This document shows, in pieces, positions 5,649 to 11,450 of a stretch of 21,260 nucleotides of DNA (positions within the stretch are counted from its first letter, which is position 1; each line of letters begins with the position of its first letter). A model generated the notes under the pieces. It ran no database searches and had not been told where the DNA came from. It saw nothing but the letters and a program-made list of their open reading frames with translations. This stretch comes from a virus, in IMG/VR virus record IMGVR_UViG_3300017956_000167, positions 1 through 21,260 of that record. One strand, given 5' to 3'. The translations under genes were made by a program, and so were the position numbers.

Positions 5649-5857
5649 TGCCAACATATAATTTTTTAATTAAATGTATTGAGTGTGATGGTGAAGGAGA
5701 ATACCAACTAAGTTCAAATCCATCTTCCCCTATTTATGAGTGTAGATATTGTCAAAATGGTTGGACTGAAGAGACAGACTTCTATGATTCCATAAAAGAC
5801 CTTCAGCAAGATTATCCTGATGCTGTAGACATCTTTGATGTAGATGACGAATTTTAA
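5648..5857 (+). CDS. Small zinc-ribbon protein (DnaJ-type CxxCxGxG start)
   Basis: This 69-residue protein starts at the ATG that overlaps the upstream stop, with AGGAGA 11 nt before it. Residues from about 9 read CIECDGEGEY, and from about 29 CRYCQNGW. The two CxxC pairs, the first followed by xGxG, look like one zinc-binding unit of the DnaJ central domain. The C-terminal 30 residues are acidic (DLQQDYPDAVDIFDVDDEF). Such small zinc ribbons are common in phage early regions and may bind nucleic acid or a host protein. The target here is unknown. Confidence 0.7.
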   Translation: MPTYNFLIKCIECDGEGEYQLSSNPSSPIYECRYCQNGWTEETDFYDSIKDLQQDYPDAVDIFDVDDEF

Positions 5858-5875
5858 TAAAAAGGAGTGCAAGTA

Positions 5876-6088
5876 ATGGAATTAACAATGTATAATATAG
5901 ATGAAGTACAAGTTCAAGAACGTAAGCATAAAAATTTTTCTGTATACTCTGTTACAGTAACCGGAAAGACTTACGGAGATAAGGTATATCAGACTGAAAT
6001 CAAGCTATTCTCTGATGATACCTCTAAATCTTTTAATGATTTAGTAGGTCAAATCCAGACAGTGGACATGGAGAAAGATGAAGAATAA
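5876..6088 (+). CDS. Small protein of unknown function
   Basis: This 70-residue protein starts at 5876, with a strong AAGGAG 8 nt upstream. A GTG at 5867 lies inside that ribosome site and is rejected. The sequence suggests alternating beta strands (FSVYSVTVTGKTYGDKVYQTEIKLFSDD) and a charged C-terminal end (DMEKDEE). I do not recognise a family. It overlaps the next gene by 11 bp. Confidence 0.7.
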   Translation: MELTMYNIDEVQVQERKHKNFSVYSVTVTGKTYGDKVYQTEIKLFSDDTSKSFNDLVGQIQTVDMEKDEE

Positions 6089-6227
6089 AATATCCAGACT
6101 GCGTAGTACGCATCATAAATATATGGGTCAGCTTAGACGTAGTGGTGCGGCTGGCCCACATAAGGACAAGTCAAAAGAGATACCTCGTAATGAAAAACAC
6201 AAAGGAAAAAAAGATGAAAAGATTTAA
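6078..6227 (+). CDS. Small, strongly basic protein (RRSGAAGPHKDK motif)
   Basis: This 49-residue ORF overlaps its neighbours by 11 and 14 bp. It is rich in Lys, Arg and His (MKNKISRLRSTHHKYMGQ, then RRSGAAGPHKDKSKE, ending KHKGKKDEKI). I recall RSGAAGPHKDK-like patterns from small uncharacterised proteins of many phages, which supports it being real despite its size. The upstream GGAGAAAG serves as ribosome site. A nucleic-acid binding role is possible from charge alone. Confidence 0.65.
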   Translation: MKNKISRLRSTHHKYMGQLRRSGAAGPHKDKSKEIPRNEKHKGKKDEKI

Positions 6228-6354
6228 ACTGGCATTTGAAAATGGACAAGTTGTTGATATCATTGGCAGAAACTGGAAGGATGCAGTAGAGAATTATCTG
6301 AAATCTTCAGAGATGTCTCCAGTAGATATAAAGGATATCAAAGAATGGACGTGA
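6214..6354 (+). CDS. Small protein of unknown function
   Basis: This 46-residue protein begins MKRFKLAFENGQVVDIIG and ends DIKDIKEWT. I chose the ATG at 6214 because AAAGGA lies about 8 nt upstream; the longer in-frame version from 6142 would run through the previous gene. It overlaps the genes on both sides. The pattern (two short strands, then WKDAVENYLKSS as a helix) suggests a small alpha/beta fold. No family is recognised. Confidence 0.65.
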   Translation: MKRFKLAFENGQVVDIIGRNWKDAVENYLKSSEMSPVDIKDIKEWT

Positions 6355-6506
6355 AGTTTTCATATAAAGAATATGAGATAATAAAAAAACATATGAATTT
6401 ATATCTACAAAACTACAAGATAGGTGATCCATTTGACATAGAGCCTATGATTGCTAAGAGTATTATTCATAAGATAGAAAAAGAGATGGAAGATGAATTG
6501 CCATAA
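6345..6506 (+). CDS. Small charged helical protein of unknown function
   Basis: This 53-residue ORF starts within the end of the previous gene (10-bp overlap), with AAGGA upstream of the ATG. The sequence MDVKFSYKEYEIIKKH, then YKIGDPFDIEPMIAKSIIHK and an acidic KEMEDELP end, looks helical. Without it there would be a 138-bp hole in an otherwise gapless array. I do not recognise a family. Confidence 0.6.
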   Translation: MDVKFSYKEYEIIKKHMNLYLQNYKIGDPFDIEPMIAKSIIHKIEKEMEDELP

Positions 6507-6678
6507 ATGTAATACTGACATAGGAGTGCGAGGTGAAAAAGGCTTTCTTCTTGACAGTTTGAATGTGTGTTGTTATTGTTGGATAAAGATTGACAAGGAG
6601 AAAAAACATGGGAGAAAAAGAACCAACCCTAGACACCAGATCATACAATCACGTCAACATTCTGCGAGAAGAAATTGA
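6493..6678 (+). CDS. Small cysteine-rich putative zinc-finger protein
   Basis: This 61-residue ORF begins MNCHKCNTDIG and has a second cluster NVCCYCWIK about 24 residues later. Together they make two CxxC-type pairs that could hold one zinc ion. The C-terminal 25 residues are basic and lie in DNA shared with the next gene, an unusually long overlap of 71 bp. That makes either the end of this ORF or the start of the next less certain. GAGATGGAAG precedes the ATG. It could be a real zinc finger like those at 5648 and 7548, but confidence is moderate. Confidence 0.5.
   Translation: MNCHKCNTDIGVRGEKGFLLDSLNVCCYCWIKIDKEKKHGRKRTNPRHQIIQSRQHSARRN
6551..6579 (+). promoter_or_regulatory. Possible internal promoter with the same boxes as the 3580 promoter
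   Basis: TTGACA (6551-6556), a 17-nt spacer and TATTGT (6574-6579) match the hexamers and spacing of the rightward promoter at 3580-3608. It lies inside the cysteine-rich ORF and could serve the gene starting at 6608. It may be coincidental, because TTGACA here also encodes part of a protein. Confidence 0.35.
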
Positions 6679-6799
6679 GTTGTTAAAGTCTTATGCAACT
6701 CAGGTTTCTGATAATGCAAAGTTAGTACAAGATATTGAAACAACTACACATATGTTACACTGGCACATTGAAAAGATAATGAAGGAGAATGGCAAGTGA
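6608..6799 (+). CDS. Small helical protein of unknown function
   Basis: This 63-residue protein starts at 6608 with AAGGAG 8 nt upstream; the longer frame from 6590 would include the ribosome site. The sequence (YNHVNILREEIELLKSYATQ, then SDNAKLVQDIETTTHMLHWH) reads as two amphipathic helices with leucine/isoleucine spacing, possibly a helical hairpin or coiled coil. It ends in GTGA, overlapping the GTG start of the next gene. No family is recognised. Confidence 0.65.
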   Translation: MGEKEPTLDTRSYNHVNILREEIELLKSYATQVSDNAKLVQDIETTTHMLHWHIEKIMKENGK

Positions 6800-7107
6800 G
6801 TGATGTTTATAAACATAGAATAGGTTACTCAAGTAAGCTAAGAGCCATGCAACATTTTGTAGATAAAGAATACTTTATATTTAATGAAACCAATCAAGGG
6901 CCAATAGATTTTGTAGCTGTACATTCAGATGGTGATGTTAAGTTTATTGAATGTAAAACTTTATCAAGAAGATCAGATGGTTCTAAAATACATAGAATAC
7001 TTTCAATAAAACAAAAGAATTTAAATAAAAATTTTATAAAAAATAAAATAAATGCTAAAGTAGAAATAGTTTATGTTGACCCCGAAACAAATGAGGTATG
7101 GGCATGA
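6796..7107 (+). CDS. Small PD-(D/E)XK nuclease-like protein
   Basis: This 103-residue protein starts with GTG at 6796 (AAGGAG 9 nt upstream; GTGA overlap with the previous stop). The core reads GPIDFVAVHSDGDVKFIECKT, so D38, E52 and K54 form the D...E-x-K pattern of the PD-(D/E)XK nuclease superfamily. It is preceded by a helix and followed by two Lys-rich helices. The size resembles archaeal Holliday-junction resolvases and small phage or VRR-NUC-type nucleases. The DNA is notably AT-rich with many AAA and ATA codons. A role in DNA processing is likely; the substrate is unknown. Confidence 0.65.
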   Translation: MSDVYKHRIGYSSKLRAMQHFVDKEYFIFNETNQGPIDFVAVHSDGDVKFIECKTLSRRSDGSKIHRILSIKQKNLNKNFIKNKINAKVEIVYVDPETNEVWA

Positions 7108-7253
7108 GTATGGAATGGTATCAAGAGATTGCACTAGAAAATATCTACGAAGAAATCGTAGATGAGTTACTGAAGACAGACTTGTCTGTGCGTGAAGCTG
7201 AAACGCAAGCGGCAGAGTTAGCTAGAGAAAAATACATGGAGATGTCAGAATGA
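7104..7253 (+). CDS. Small helical acidic protein of unknown function
   Basis: This 49-residue ORF is joined to the previous stop by ATGA, with GAGG 7 nt upstream. The sequence (MSMEWYQEIALENIYEEIVD, then KTDLSVREAETQAAELAREK) looks entirely helical and acidic. Its stop again overlaps the next start by ATGA. The double overlap is the main evidence that it is translated. Unrecognised. Confidence 0.6.
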   Translation: MSMEWYQEIALENIYEEIVDELLKTDLSVREAETQAAELAREKYMEMSE

Positions 7254-7456
7254 AAGAATATAATTGGAACTATGAACGTGATCCTATTCCTATACTTAAC
7301 TATGTAGAGAGAATCTATGATCAAATAAATGATGTTTGTCAAACTCTTAGAGATTTTGAAGGAGATATGTATATATCTGATCTGAGAAAACTATATGATA
7401 TGGAGCATAAACTAGCATATTTAGTTGGGCAAATTAAAAATGAGAGTGAAGAATGA
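7250..7456 (+). CDS. Small helical protein of unknown function
   Basis: This 68-residue protein begins MKEYNWNYERDPIPILNYVE and is helical to its acidic end (NESEE). GGAG lies 8 nt before the ATG, and both ends overlap neighbours by ATGA. I do not recognise a family. Leu/Ile spacing in YVERIYDQINDVCQTLRDF and YDMEHKLAYLVGQIK would allow a helical hairpin. Confidence 0.65.
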   Translation: MKEYNWNYERDPIPILNYVERIYDQINDVCQTLRDFEGDMYISDLRKLYDMEHKLAYLVGQIKNESEE

Positions 7457-7551
7457 GTGATAAGAAAAAGGAAAAAGAACTTAAAGATATTTTAGAAAAA
7501 ATATTAAACAGAACAGATTCAAAGTTAGGAGAGTGGAGAAAAATAAAATGA
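7453..7551 (+). CDS. Very small charged ORF in the coupled array
   Basis: This 32-residue reading frame (MSDKKKEKELKDILEKILNR, then TDSKLGEWRKIK) begins and ends with ATGA overlaps to its neighbours. It fills an otherwise empty 91 bp. The peptide would be a single charged helix. It may be real, or may serve mainly to carry ribosomes to the next gene. Length alone gives little support. Confidence 0.45.
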   Translation: MSDKKKEKELKDILEKILNRTDSKLGEWRKIK

Positions 7552-7940
7552 GTAAAATAAAAATAAAAAAATCTGATTTAACTTATATCATGGATTGGAT
7601 AGGAGGTAGACAGGCAATTTCAGAACTTCATATAGATTGGATATTTCCTGAAGATAATAAATATAATTATAAATGTGGAGAAGATGGTTGGCTCCCTCAA
7701 TCGGCTTGGGAAGATTGGTTTATGGAAGCAGTAGAAAGATTTAACGAAGGCTACACTTATAATCCTTTAGATGGTGACATAGGATTAAGACATGAAACTA
7801 ATTTATATAAAGAGCTATGTCCTGAATGTAAAGGCGAGGGAGAAGGGGGATGTCATGTCTGTGAAGATGAAGAATATGTCTTCTTACCTAAAGAAGAATG
7901 TAAAAAGATTTTTGCTAAAGAATTAAAGAGAAAAAAATGA
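7548..7940 (+). CDS. Protein with one zinc-ribbon motif, unknown function
   Basis: This 130-residue protein starts at 7548 (GGAG 9 nt upstream; ATGA overlap). The N-terminal half is rich in Trp and Asp (YIMDWIGG, LHIDWIFPEDN, SAWEDWFMEAVERF). Near the C-terminus is CPECKGEGEGGCHVCEDE, a CxxC-x6-CxxC arrangement with a DnaJ-like CxGxG element. The Lys-rich end (KKIFAKELKRKK) overlaps the next start by 4 bp. It may be a metal-binding adaptor. I know no named family. Confidence 0.65.
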   Translation: MSKIKIKKSDLTYIMDWIGGRQAISELHIDWIFPEDNKYNYKCGEDGWLPQSAWEDWFMEAVERFNEGYTYNPLDGDIGLRHETNLYKELCPECKGEGEGGCHVCEDEEYVFLPKEECKKIFAKELKRKK

Positions 7941-8503
7941 ATATATTCTATTTACACGCCAACCCAGAGTGGGCGGCATCTATGCACTGTGACAAACATG
8001 TAGTCAAGATGATCTTGGAGTCTGCACAATTGTTGTCTACAGCACATCGTTTACTTGATGGTGTAATGTCTGTAGAACTGTCAGAGAAGGGACGTAAGCG
8101 TAAGGTGTGGACATTATCAGATAAGCGAGAGTCTATATTATACAAGGCATCACACATCAATCACCCCTCTGCTAAGTGGGTGCGAGAAAGTAACTTTAAT
8201 TATATCTGGTTGTACAGATTACTAGATAGTTTGTGTACTCAATACACATCAAGGTACTACAAACTACACAAAGTAGAAAGAGATGGTCTTCTATTACATT
8301 TACACAGGCTACCTCATAACATACCATTCACACCTGCTACACCTATACCACAGTGTATGCCAGACGAGTTTAAAGTAGATGGAGATCCAGTAAAAGCATA
8401 TCGTAACTATTACATGGGACATAAAGTAGAAATGAAAAAGTGGAATCATTCACTCACACCAGAATGGTGGTCAGAAAAAATGACAGAGTGGATGTTCGAC
8501 TAG
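7937..8503 (+). CDS. Conserved phage protein (CDKHVVKM family), unknown function
   Basis: This 188-residue protein begins MNIFYLHANPEWAASMHCDK, then HVVKMILESAQLLSTAHRLL. It continues with NHPSAKWVRES and NFNYIWLYRLLDSLC, and ends CMPDEFKVDGDPVKAYRNYY. I have seen this arrangement in many cyanophages and other marine phages, always as a conserved hypothetical protein. The invariant Asp, His, Cys and Arg residues suggest an enzyme. Function is not known to me. It starts at an ATGA overlap with the previous gene. Confidence 0.75.
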   Translation: MNIFYLHANPEWAASMHCDKHVVKMILESAQLLSTAHRLLDGVMSVELSEKGRKRKVWTLSDKRESILYKASHINHPSAKWVRESNFNYIWLYRLLDSLCTQYTSRYYKLHKVERDGLLLHLHRLPHNIPFTPATPIPQCMPDEFKVDGDPVKAYRNYYMGHKVEMKKWNHSLTPEWWSEKMTEWMFD

Positions 8504-8511
8504 GGGGAACA

Positions 8512-8871
8512 ATGAGAACAGGCAAACCACATTCAGAAGAATTAAAAACTGATGTACTCAGACTATTTGAAGAAACAAATATGTCTGCAAGAGATATAGC
8601 TAAAGCTATGAATAAAAAATATAAATATTCATTGCATCAGAAGTTGACTAGGTTATCCTGTTTAGGTATAAAGTGGAGAGCAGGTAAGTGTAAACCAAGA
8701 GAGGTGAAACATACAGTATATGTAAGATCATTTCCATTAGGTAATGAAAGAATAATGTTTAATAATCACCCCAGCGGTGAGTACATAAGATCGTTAGCTT
8801 ACAATGAGTTGGAAGATAAACTTCCAGAAGAAGAAAGAAAAGAAAGATTAACAACTGCATTGAAAGGATAG
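8512..8871 (+). CDS. Putative helix-turn-helix DNA-binding protein
   Basis: This 119-residue protein starts at 8512 with GGGGGA just upstream; the longer frame from 8440 lies inside the previous gene. The first 55 residues (KPHSEELKTDVLRLFEETNM, then SARDIAKAMNKKY and KLTRLSCLGIKWRAGK) fit a helix-turn-helix with the SARDIAKAM turn. The layout loosely recalls GcrA-type regulators of alphaproteobacteria (acting on the host cell cycle), but the match is weak and from memory. The C-terminal half is charged and unassigned. A phage transcription regulator is plausible. Confidence 0.6.
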   Translation: MRTGKPHSEELKTDVLRLFEETNMSARDIAKAMNKKYKYSLHQKLTRLSCLGIKWRAGKCKPREVKHTVYVRSFPLGNERIMFNNHPSGEYIRSLAYNELEDKLPEEERKERLTTALKG

Positions 8872-8875
8872 ATAG

Positions 8876-9754
8876 ATGCAACAACTACTTGAAAAAAGAG
8901 ATGTAATGTTCCCAGTATACACACAAAGTGTACAGGGAATAGGTGGAAAGATCCATGCACCTGATGTTAAGATGCTAACACGTATAAATAATAATGGTGC
9001 TGAAGAGTACATCTCAGTAGTAAATAAAGACTATCGTGTAGTAGAGAATGCAGAAGTGCTTGAACCTCTACAACAACAGATGATTAACTTTTTTGATCCT
9101 ATTGTATTAGAAGACGTACACATTAAAGATACTATTCTTAAAAATGGTAGAACATGCTTCTCTGAATACATCTTTCCAAAGATAAAGCATGGCATTGAGA
9201 CTGATACAGGACATAAGACTGAGTTTGGTCTGCGCTTTGTAATGAAGAATAGTTTTGATGGTAAGGGATCAGTAGTCATGTGGTCTGGTCTGATAGATTT
9301 CTTCTGCACTAATGGTACAGTTACAGGTAAGTATGATGTCACTCGCAAGAGACACACTCGTAACTTTCATACCAGTGGTTTCTTAGATGCATTTGAGAAA
9401 ACATTAGAAGAACATTCACACATTGTGAATCAGTATCAAATCCTTGCAGATCAAAAGGTTAGCACATATAAGGTGAGAGATTTGTTTAAGAAGCTGACTA
9501 AATCTCCTGAAAAAAGCAGGAGAAACAATACGTTAGCAAGCAAACTTAACAGGCAGTTTGAAATAGAACGTCTAACTCGTGGAGATAATATGTTCTCTGT
9601 TATGTCTGCTCTGACACACTATTCCTCTCACACAACAGGTGACTTTTCCTTGACACGTAGTGGAGATCATGGTACTCTCTACAAACGTCAGGAAAAAGTG
9701 ACGAACTGGTTAAACTCAAACATATGGAAGGAGTTTGTAAATGAAGTAGTATAA
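8876..9754 (+). CDS. DUF932 family phage protein
   Basis: This 292-residue protein has AGGA 7 nt before its ATG. It resembles the DUF932 (phage/plasmid-like) family in length and in blocks such as YISVVNKDYRVVENAEVLEP near the N-terminus. The core has SFDGKGSVVMWSGLIDFFCTNG and a late region has NMFSVMSALTHYSSHTTG. DUF932 proteins are common in phages and conjugative elements next to anti-restriction or DNA-handling genes. Their biochemical role is not settled. It is the last gene before the strong terminator at 9810. Confidence 0.75.
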   Translation: MQQLLEKRDVMFPVYTQSVQGIGGKIHAPDVKMLTRINNNGAEEYISVVNKDYRVVENAEVLEPLQQQMINFFDPIVLEDVHIKDTILKNGRTCFSEYIFPKIKHGIETDTGHKTEFGLRFVMKNSFDGKGSVVMWSGLIDFFCTNGTVTGKYDVTRKRHTRNFHTSGFLDAFEKTLEEHSHIVNQYQILADQKVSTYKVRDLFKKLTKSPEKSRRNNTLASKLNRQFEIERLTRGDNMFSVMSALTHYSSHTTGDFSLTRSGDHGTLYKRQEKVTNWLNSNIWKEFVNEVV

Positions 9755-9809
9755 TTTCCTATTAGTATTTTCATGTTTAATTTCGTTTTCGGTTGTTCGT
9801 TGTAAACTA

Positions 9810-9856
9810 GGAGAGTGGGGGGGTTTCTTCCCTTCCCTACCACTCTCCATTTTTTT
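9810..9856 (+). terminator. Intrinsic terminator after the DUF932 gene
   Basis: GGAGAGTGG (9810-9818) pairs perfectly with CCACTCTCC (9840-9848), and the G-run can extend onto the C-rich loop. A run of seven T (9850-9856) follows. It closes the transcription unit of small early genes read from the 3580 promoter. Confidence 0.9.
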
Positions 9857-9857
9857 G

Positions 9858-9866
9858 TGATATAAT
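9858..9866 (+). promoter_or_regulatory. Possible extended -10 promoter after the terminator
   Basis: TGATATAAT is a perfect extended -10 element directly behind the terminator. No -35 box is visible. The predicted start would fall after the AGGAG ribosome site of the gene at 9878, which argues against use for that gene. It could still serve genes farther downstream. Confidence 0.35.
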
Positions 9867-9877
9867 AGGAGTATGTT

Positions 9878-10090
9878 ATGCAATTACCTCAGTTCAAAAC
9901 AGAAGAACAAGTAACAGCATACCTACGAGGTGATAATGATCCACTTGTAATGCAAGCACTAGAAGAGTATTGGGATATTATTTTATGTGATACTCCAATA
10001 ACTGAAGTAGACTTTGAAGAATTAAATGGTTGGATAGAGTATGAATTAAACGAGTGGGAGGATCACTACGATAAATGGTCTGAAGAATAA
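9878..10090 (+). CDS. Small acidic protein of unknown function
   Basis: This 70-residue, very acidic protein is rich in Glu, Asp and Trp (LNGWIEYELNEWEDHYDKWS). AGGAG lies 6 nt before the ATG. The acidic, Trp-containing character is like that of small phage proteins that mimic DNA or bind host enzymes, but nothing specific is recognised. It is the first gene after the terminator. Confidence 0.7.
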   Translation: MQLPQFKTEEQVTAYLRGDNDPLVMQALEEYWDIILCDTPITEVDFEELNGWIEYELNEWEDHYDKWSEE

Positions 10091-10100
10091 GGAGATTGTT

Positions 10101-10253
10101 ATGGGAATGAGTATGCGTGAAGCAGTTACAGATGCAGTAGAGATACTCTCAATGCTACATCTAAATGGTACAGTAGTAACAAAAGATAACGATAATCTTT
10201 CAGAAATAATTCATACATTAACTTGTTATTTAGATGAGTGTCCAGATGATTGA
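10101..10253 (+). CDS. Small protein of unknown function
   Basis: This 50-residue ORF has a good ribosome site (GGAG 6 nt before the ATG). It starts MGMSMREAVTDAVEILSMLH and ends TCYLDECPDD. It is probably two helices. It lies 10 bp after the previous gene. Not recognised. Confidence 0.6.
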   Translation: MGMSMREAVTDAVEILSMLHLNGTVVTKDNDNLSEIIHTLTCYLDECPDD

Positions 10254-10289
10254 TAAAATTTTAAAGTTTCTTTTTTGGCCTTTATTCTA

Positions 10290-10487
10290 ATGTATATTAT
10301 TACACAAGCTGATGGTAAAAAGATCAGCAATATCAATGAGATAGATGTTCTTGTTGATACAGAAACTGAACAGATATGTACGTTTAAAACTATGGTAGAG
10401 GCTTTAGATTATCTAAGTGAGTCAGGTGTATATGTAGAGAGTCTACAAAATCTACCATTCAATATAAAAATTGAGAGGCTTCAATGA
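10290..10487 (+). CDS. Small protein of unknown function
   Basis: This 65-residue protein starts MYIITQADGKKISNINEIDV. I take the ATG at 10290; no good ribosome site is seen, and a TTG at 10275 is the only earlier option. Later segments (TEQICTFKTMVEALDYLSES, then GVYVESLQNL) suggest a beta-beta-alpha-beta fold. It overlaps the endolysin start by 4 bp (ATGA), so it may be translationally coupled to lysis. Not recognised. Confidence 0.6.
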   Translation: MYIITQADGKKISNINEIDVLVDTETEQICTFKTMVEALDYLSESGVYVESLQNLPFNIKIERLQ

Positions 10488-10966
10488 GAATATTAATATT
10501 TTTATTTATGTCAATGGCACTTGCAATATTTCTATCATCAACTGTTAAAGCTGATCAGAAAGCATGTCTAGCTGAAGCTGTTTACTTTGAATCAAGATCA
10601 GAAAGTTTTATAGCACAGTTAGCTGTAGCTAATGTAGTGCTTAATAGAGTAGCTTCTAAGTACTATCCTAATAATATTTGTGATGTAGTACATCAATCTA
10701 AAACTTATGATGGACATCCAATAAGAAATAAATGTATGTTCTCTTACTGGTGTGATGGTAAACCAGAAAGAATAAAAGATATTAAAGCATATAAAGTAGC
10801 TATAGATGTAGCTGATCTTGCTTTATCTGGTGTGGTTGTCGAACATGTGATGGGTGCTACGCACTACCATGCACATTATGTAACGCCCCACTGGGCAACG
10901 GCACCTAGCTTTGAAACACTGACTCAAATAGGTAGTCATATATTTTATGTTGACATGAGGAATTAA
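10484..10966 (+). CDS. SleB-family cell wall hydrolase with signal peptide (endolysin)
   Basis: This 160-residue protein belongs to the SleB/Hydrolase_2 family of peptidoglycan lytic enzymes. An N-terminal signal sequence (MRILIFLFMSMALAIFLSS) ends near VKA (residue 23). The mature part begins with CLAEAVYFESR, where E31 or E36 is the likely catalytic acid. The family hallmarks LAVANVVLNRV, YPNNICDVV, CMFSYWCDG and GATHYHAHYVTPHW follow. The signal peptide suggests export by the host Sec system, as for SAR or secreted endolysins, so access to the wall may not need a large holin hole. It is the best lysis gene in the window and is read with the early/replication genes. Confidence 0.88.
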   Translation: MRILIFLFMSMALAIFLSSTVKADQKACLAEAVYFESRSESFIAQLAVANVVLNRVASKYYPNNICDVVHQSKTYDGHPIRNKCMFSYWCDGKPERIKDIKAYKVAIDVADLALSGVVVEHVMGATHYHAHYVTPHWATAPSFETLTQIGSHIFYVDMRN

Positions 10967-10979
10967 AATGACATATAAT
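10950..10979 (+). promoter_or_regulatory. Consensus sigma70-type promoter ahead of the replication block
   Basis: A perfect TTGACA (10950-10955) and a perfect TATAAT (10974-10979) are separated by 18 nt. They lie across the end of the endolysin gene and the start of the coiled-coil gene. Transcription would begin near 10986, inside the coiled-coil gene, and could read 11119 onward into the primase-helicase. Assigned by consensus only. Confidence 0.5.
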
Positions 10980-11126
10980 GTTGAGATGGATAAACTCATA
11001 GAACAAAATCGTGAGCTACGAAAACTAATAAAGTTTCGTGACGATGAGCTTAACAAGCTAAGACTTGAGTTATCACGTCTTAAACAAACAAGAAATAATT
11101 CATGGGCAGTAATGAAAGATGACTAA
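10968..11126 (+). CDS. Small coiled-coil protein next to the endolysin
   Basis: This 52-residue ORF has GAGG 8 nt before its ATG, 1 bp after the endolysin stop. The sequence MDKLIEQNRELRKLIKFRDD, then ELNKLRLELSRLKQ, shows Leu/Ile at heptad spacing across nearly the whole length, so a parallel or antiparallel coiled coil is likely. Position after an endolysin recalls spanin subunits, but no membrane segment or lipobox is present. Function is left open. Confidence 0.65.
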   Translation: MTYNVEMDKLIEQNRELRKLIKFRDDELNKLRLELSRLKQTRNNSWAVMKDD

Positions 11127-11304
11127 AAATTTATGGCAGATGGATCGCAACGAAATATTTCGTGATCTTGTTGATCAATATTTAGATGAAGGCTACTCCA
11201 AGAGAGAAGCACGTAAGCTGGCAAAGCAGGAGGCTGACGAGATAATGATTGACAAGAATGAATTTGTTGATACTGTTTGGGAAGAAAGTTTCCATGACCG
11301 CTAA
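11119..11304 (+). CDS. Small charged protein of unknown function
   Basis: This 61-residue protein begins MTKNLWQMDRNEIFRDLVDQ and continues YSKREARKLAKQEADEIM. It is helical and highly charged, and overlaps the previous gene by 8 bp and the next by 11 bp. The ribosome site is weak, which fits translational coupling. No family is recognised. Confidence 0.6.
   Translation: MTKNLWQMDRNEIFRDLVDQYLDEGYSKREARKLAKQEADEIMIDKNEFVDTVWEESFHDR
11249..11276 (+). promoter_or_regulatory. Possible promoter upstream of the primase-helicase
   Basis: TTGACA (11249-11254) is followed after 16 nt by TACTGT (11271-11276), preceded by TGA to give an extended -10 (TGATACTGT). The same TGATACTGT and TTGACAA elements occur in the promoter ahead of the SSB gene at 15456-15484. 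It lies inside a gene, so coincidence is possible. Confidence 0.4.
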
Positions 11305-11449
11305 GTGGTTACTCATATATAGAAACTCAGTGATTGTAGATACTTTCAATACAAAGTATGCAGCAAGAAAGGAGATTGATAATCGTAGACAACTTGCACA
11401 CATGTTAGGAGAAGATGTAGATAGAATATATCAAATAAGAAAGATGTAA
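11294..11449 (+). CDS. Small basic protein of unknown function
   Basis: This 51-residue protein starts at 11294 (MTAKWLLIYRNSVIVDTFNT); the longer frame from 11249 would overlap the previous gene by 56 bp. It is followed after 1 bp by the primase-helicase gene. The first 18 residues resemble beta strands, and the rest (KYAARKEIDNRRQLAHMLGE) is a basic helix. Unrecognised. Confidence 0.6.
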   Translation: MTAKWLLIYRNSVIVDTFNTKYAARKEIDNRRQLAHMLGEDVDRIYQIRKM

Positions 11450-11450
11450 A

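Noticed and set aside
6551-6579. Strong promoter claim for the internal TTGACA-N17-TATTGT
   Set aside because: It was kept only as a low-confidence feature. It lies in coding DNA, where the same bases encode Cys- and Leu-rich protein, so chance cannot be excluded.
9031-9357. A leftward ORF of 108 residues
   Set aside because: It is a shadow inside the DUF932 gene with no ribosome site and no recognisable domain.
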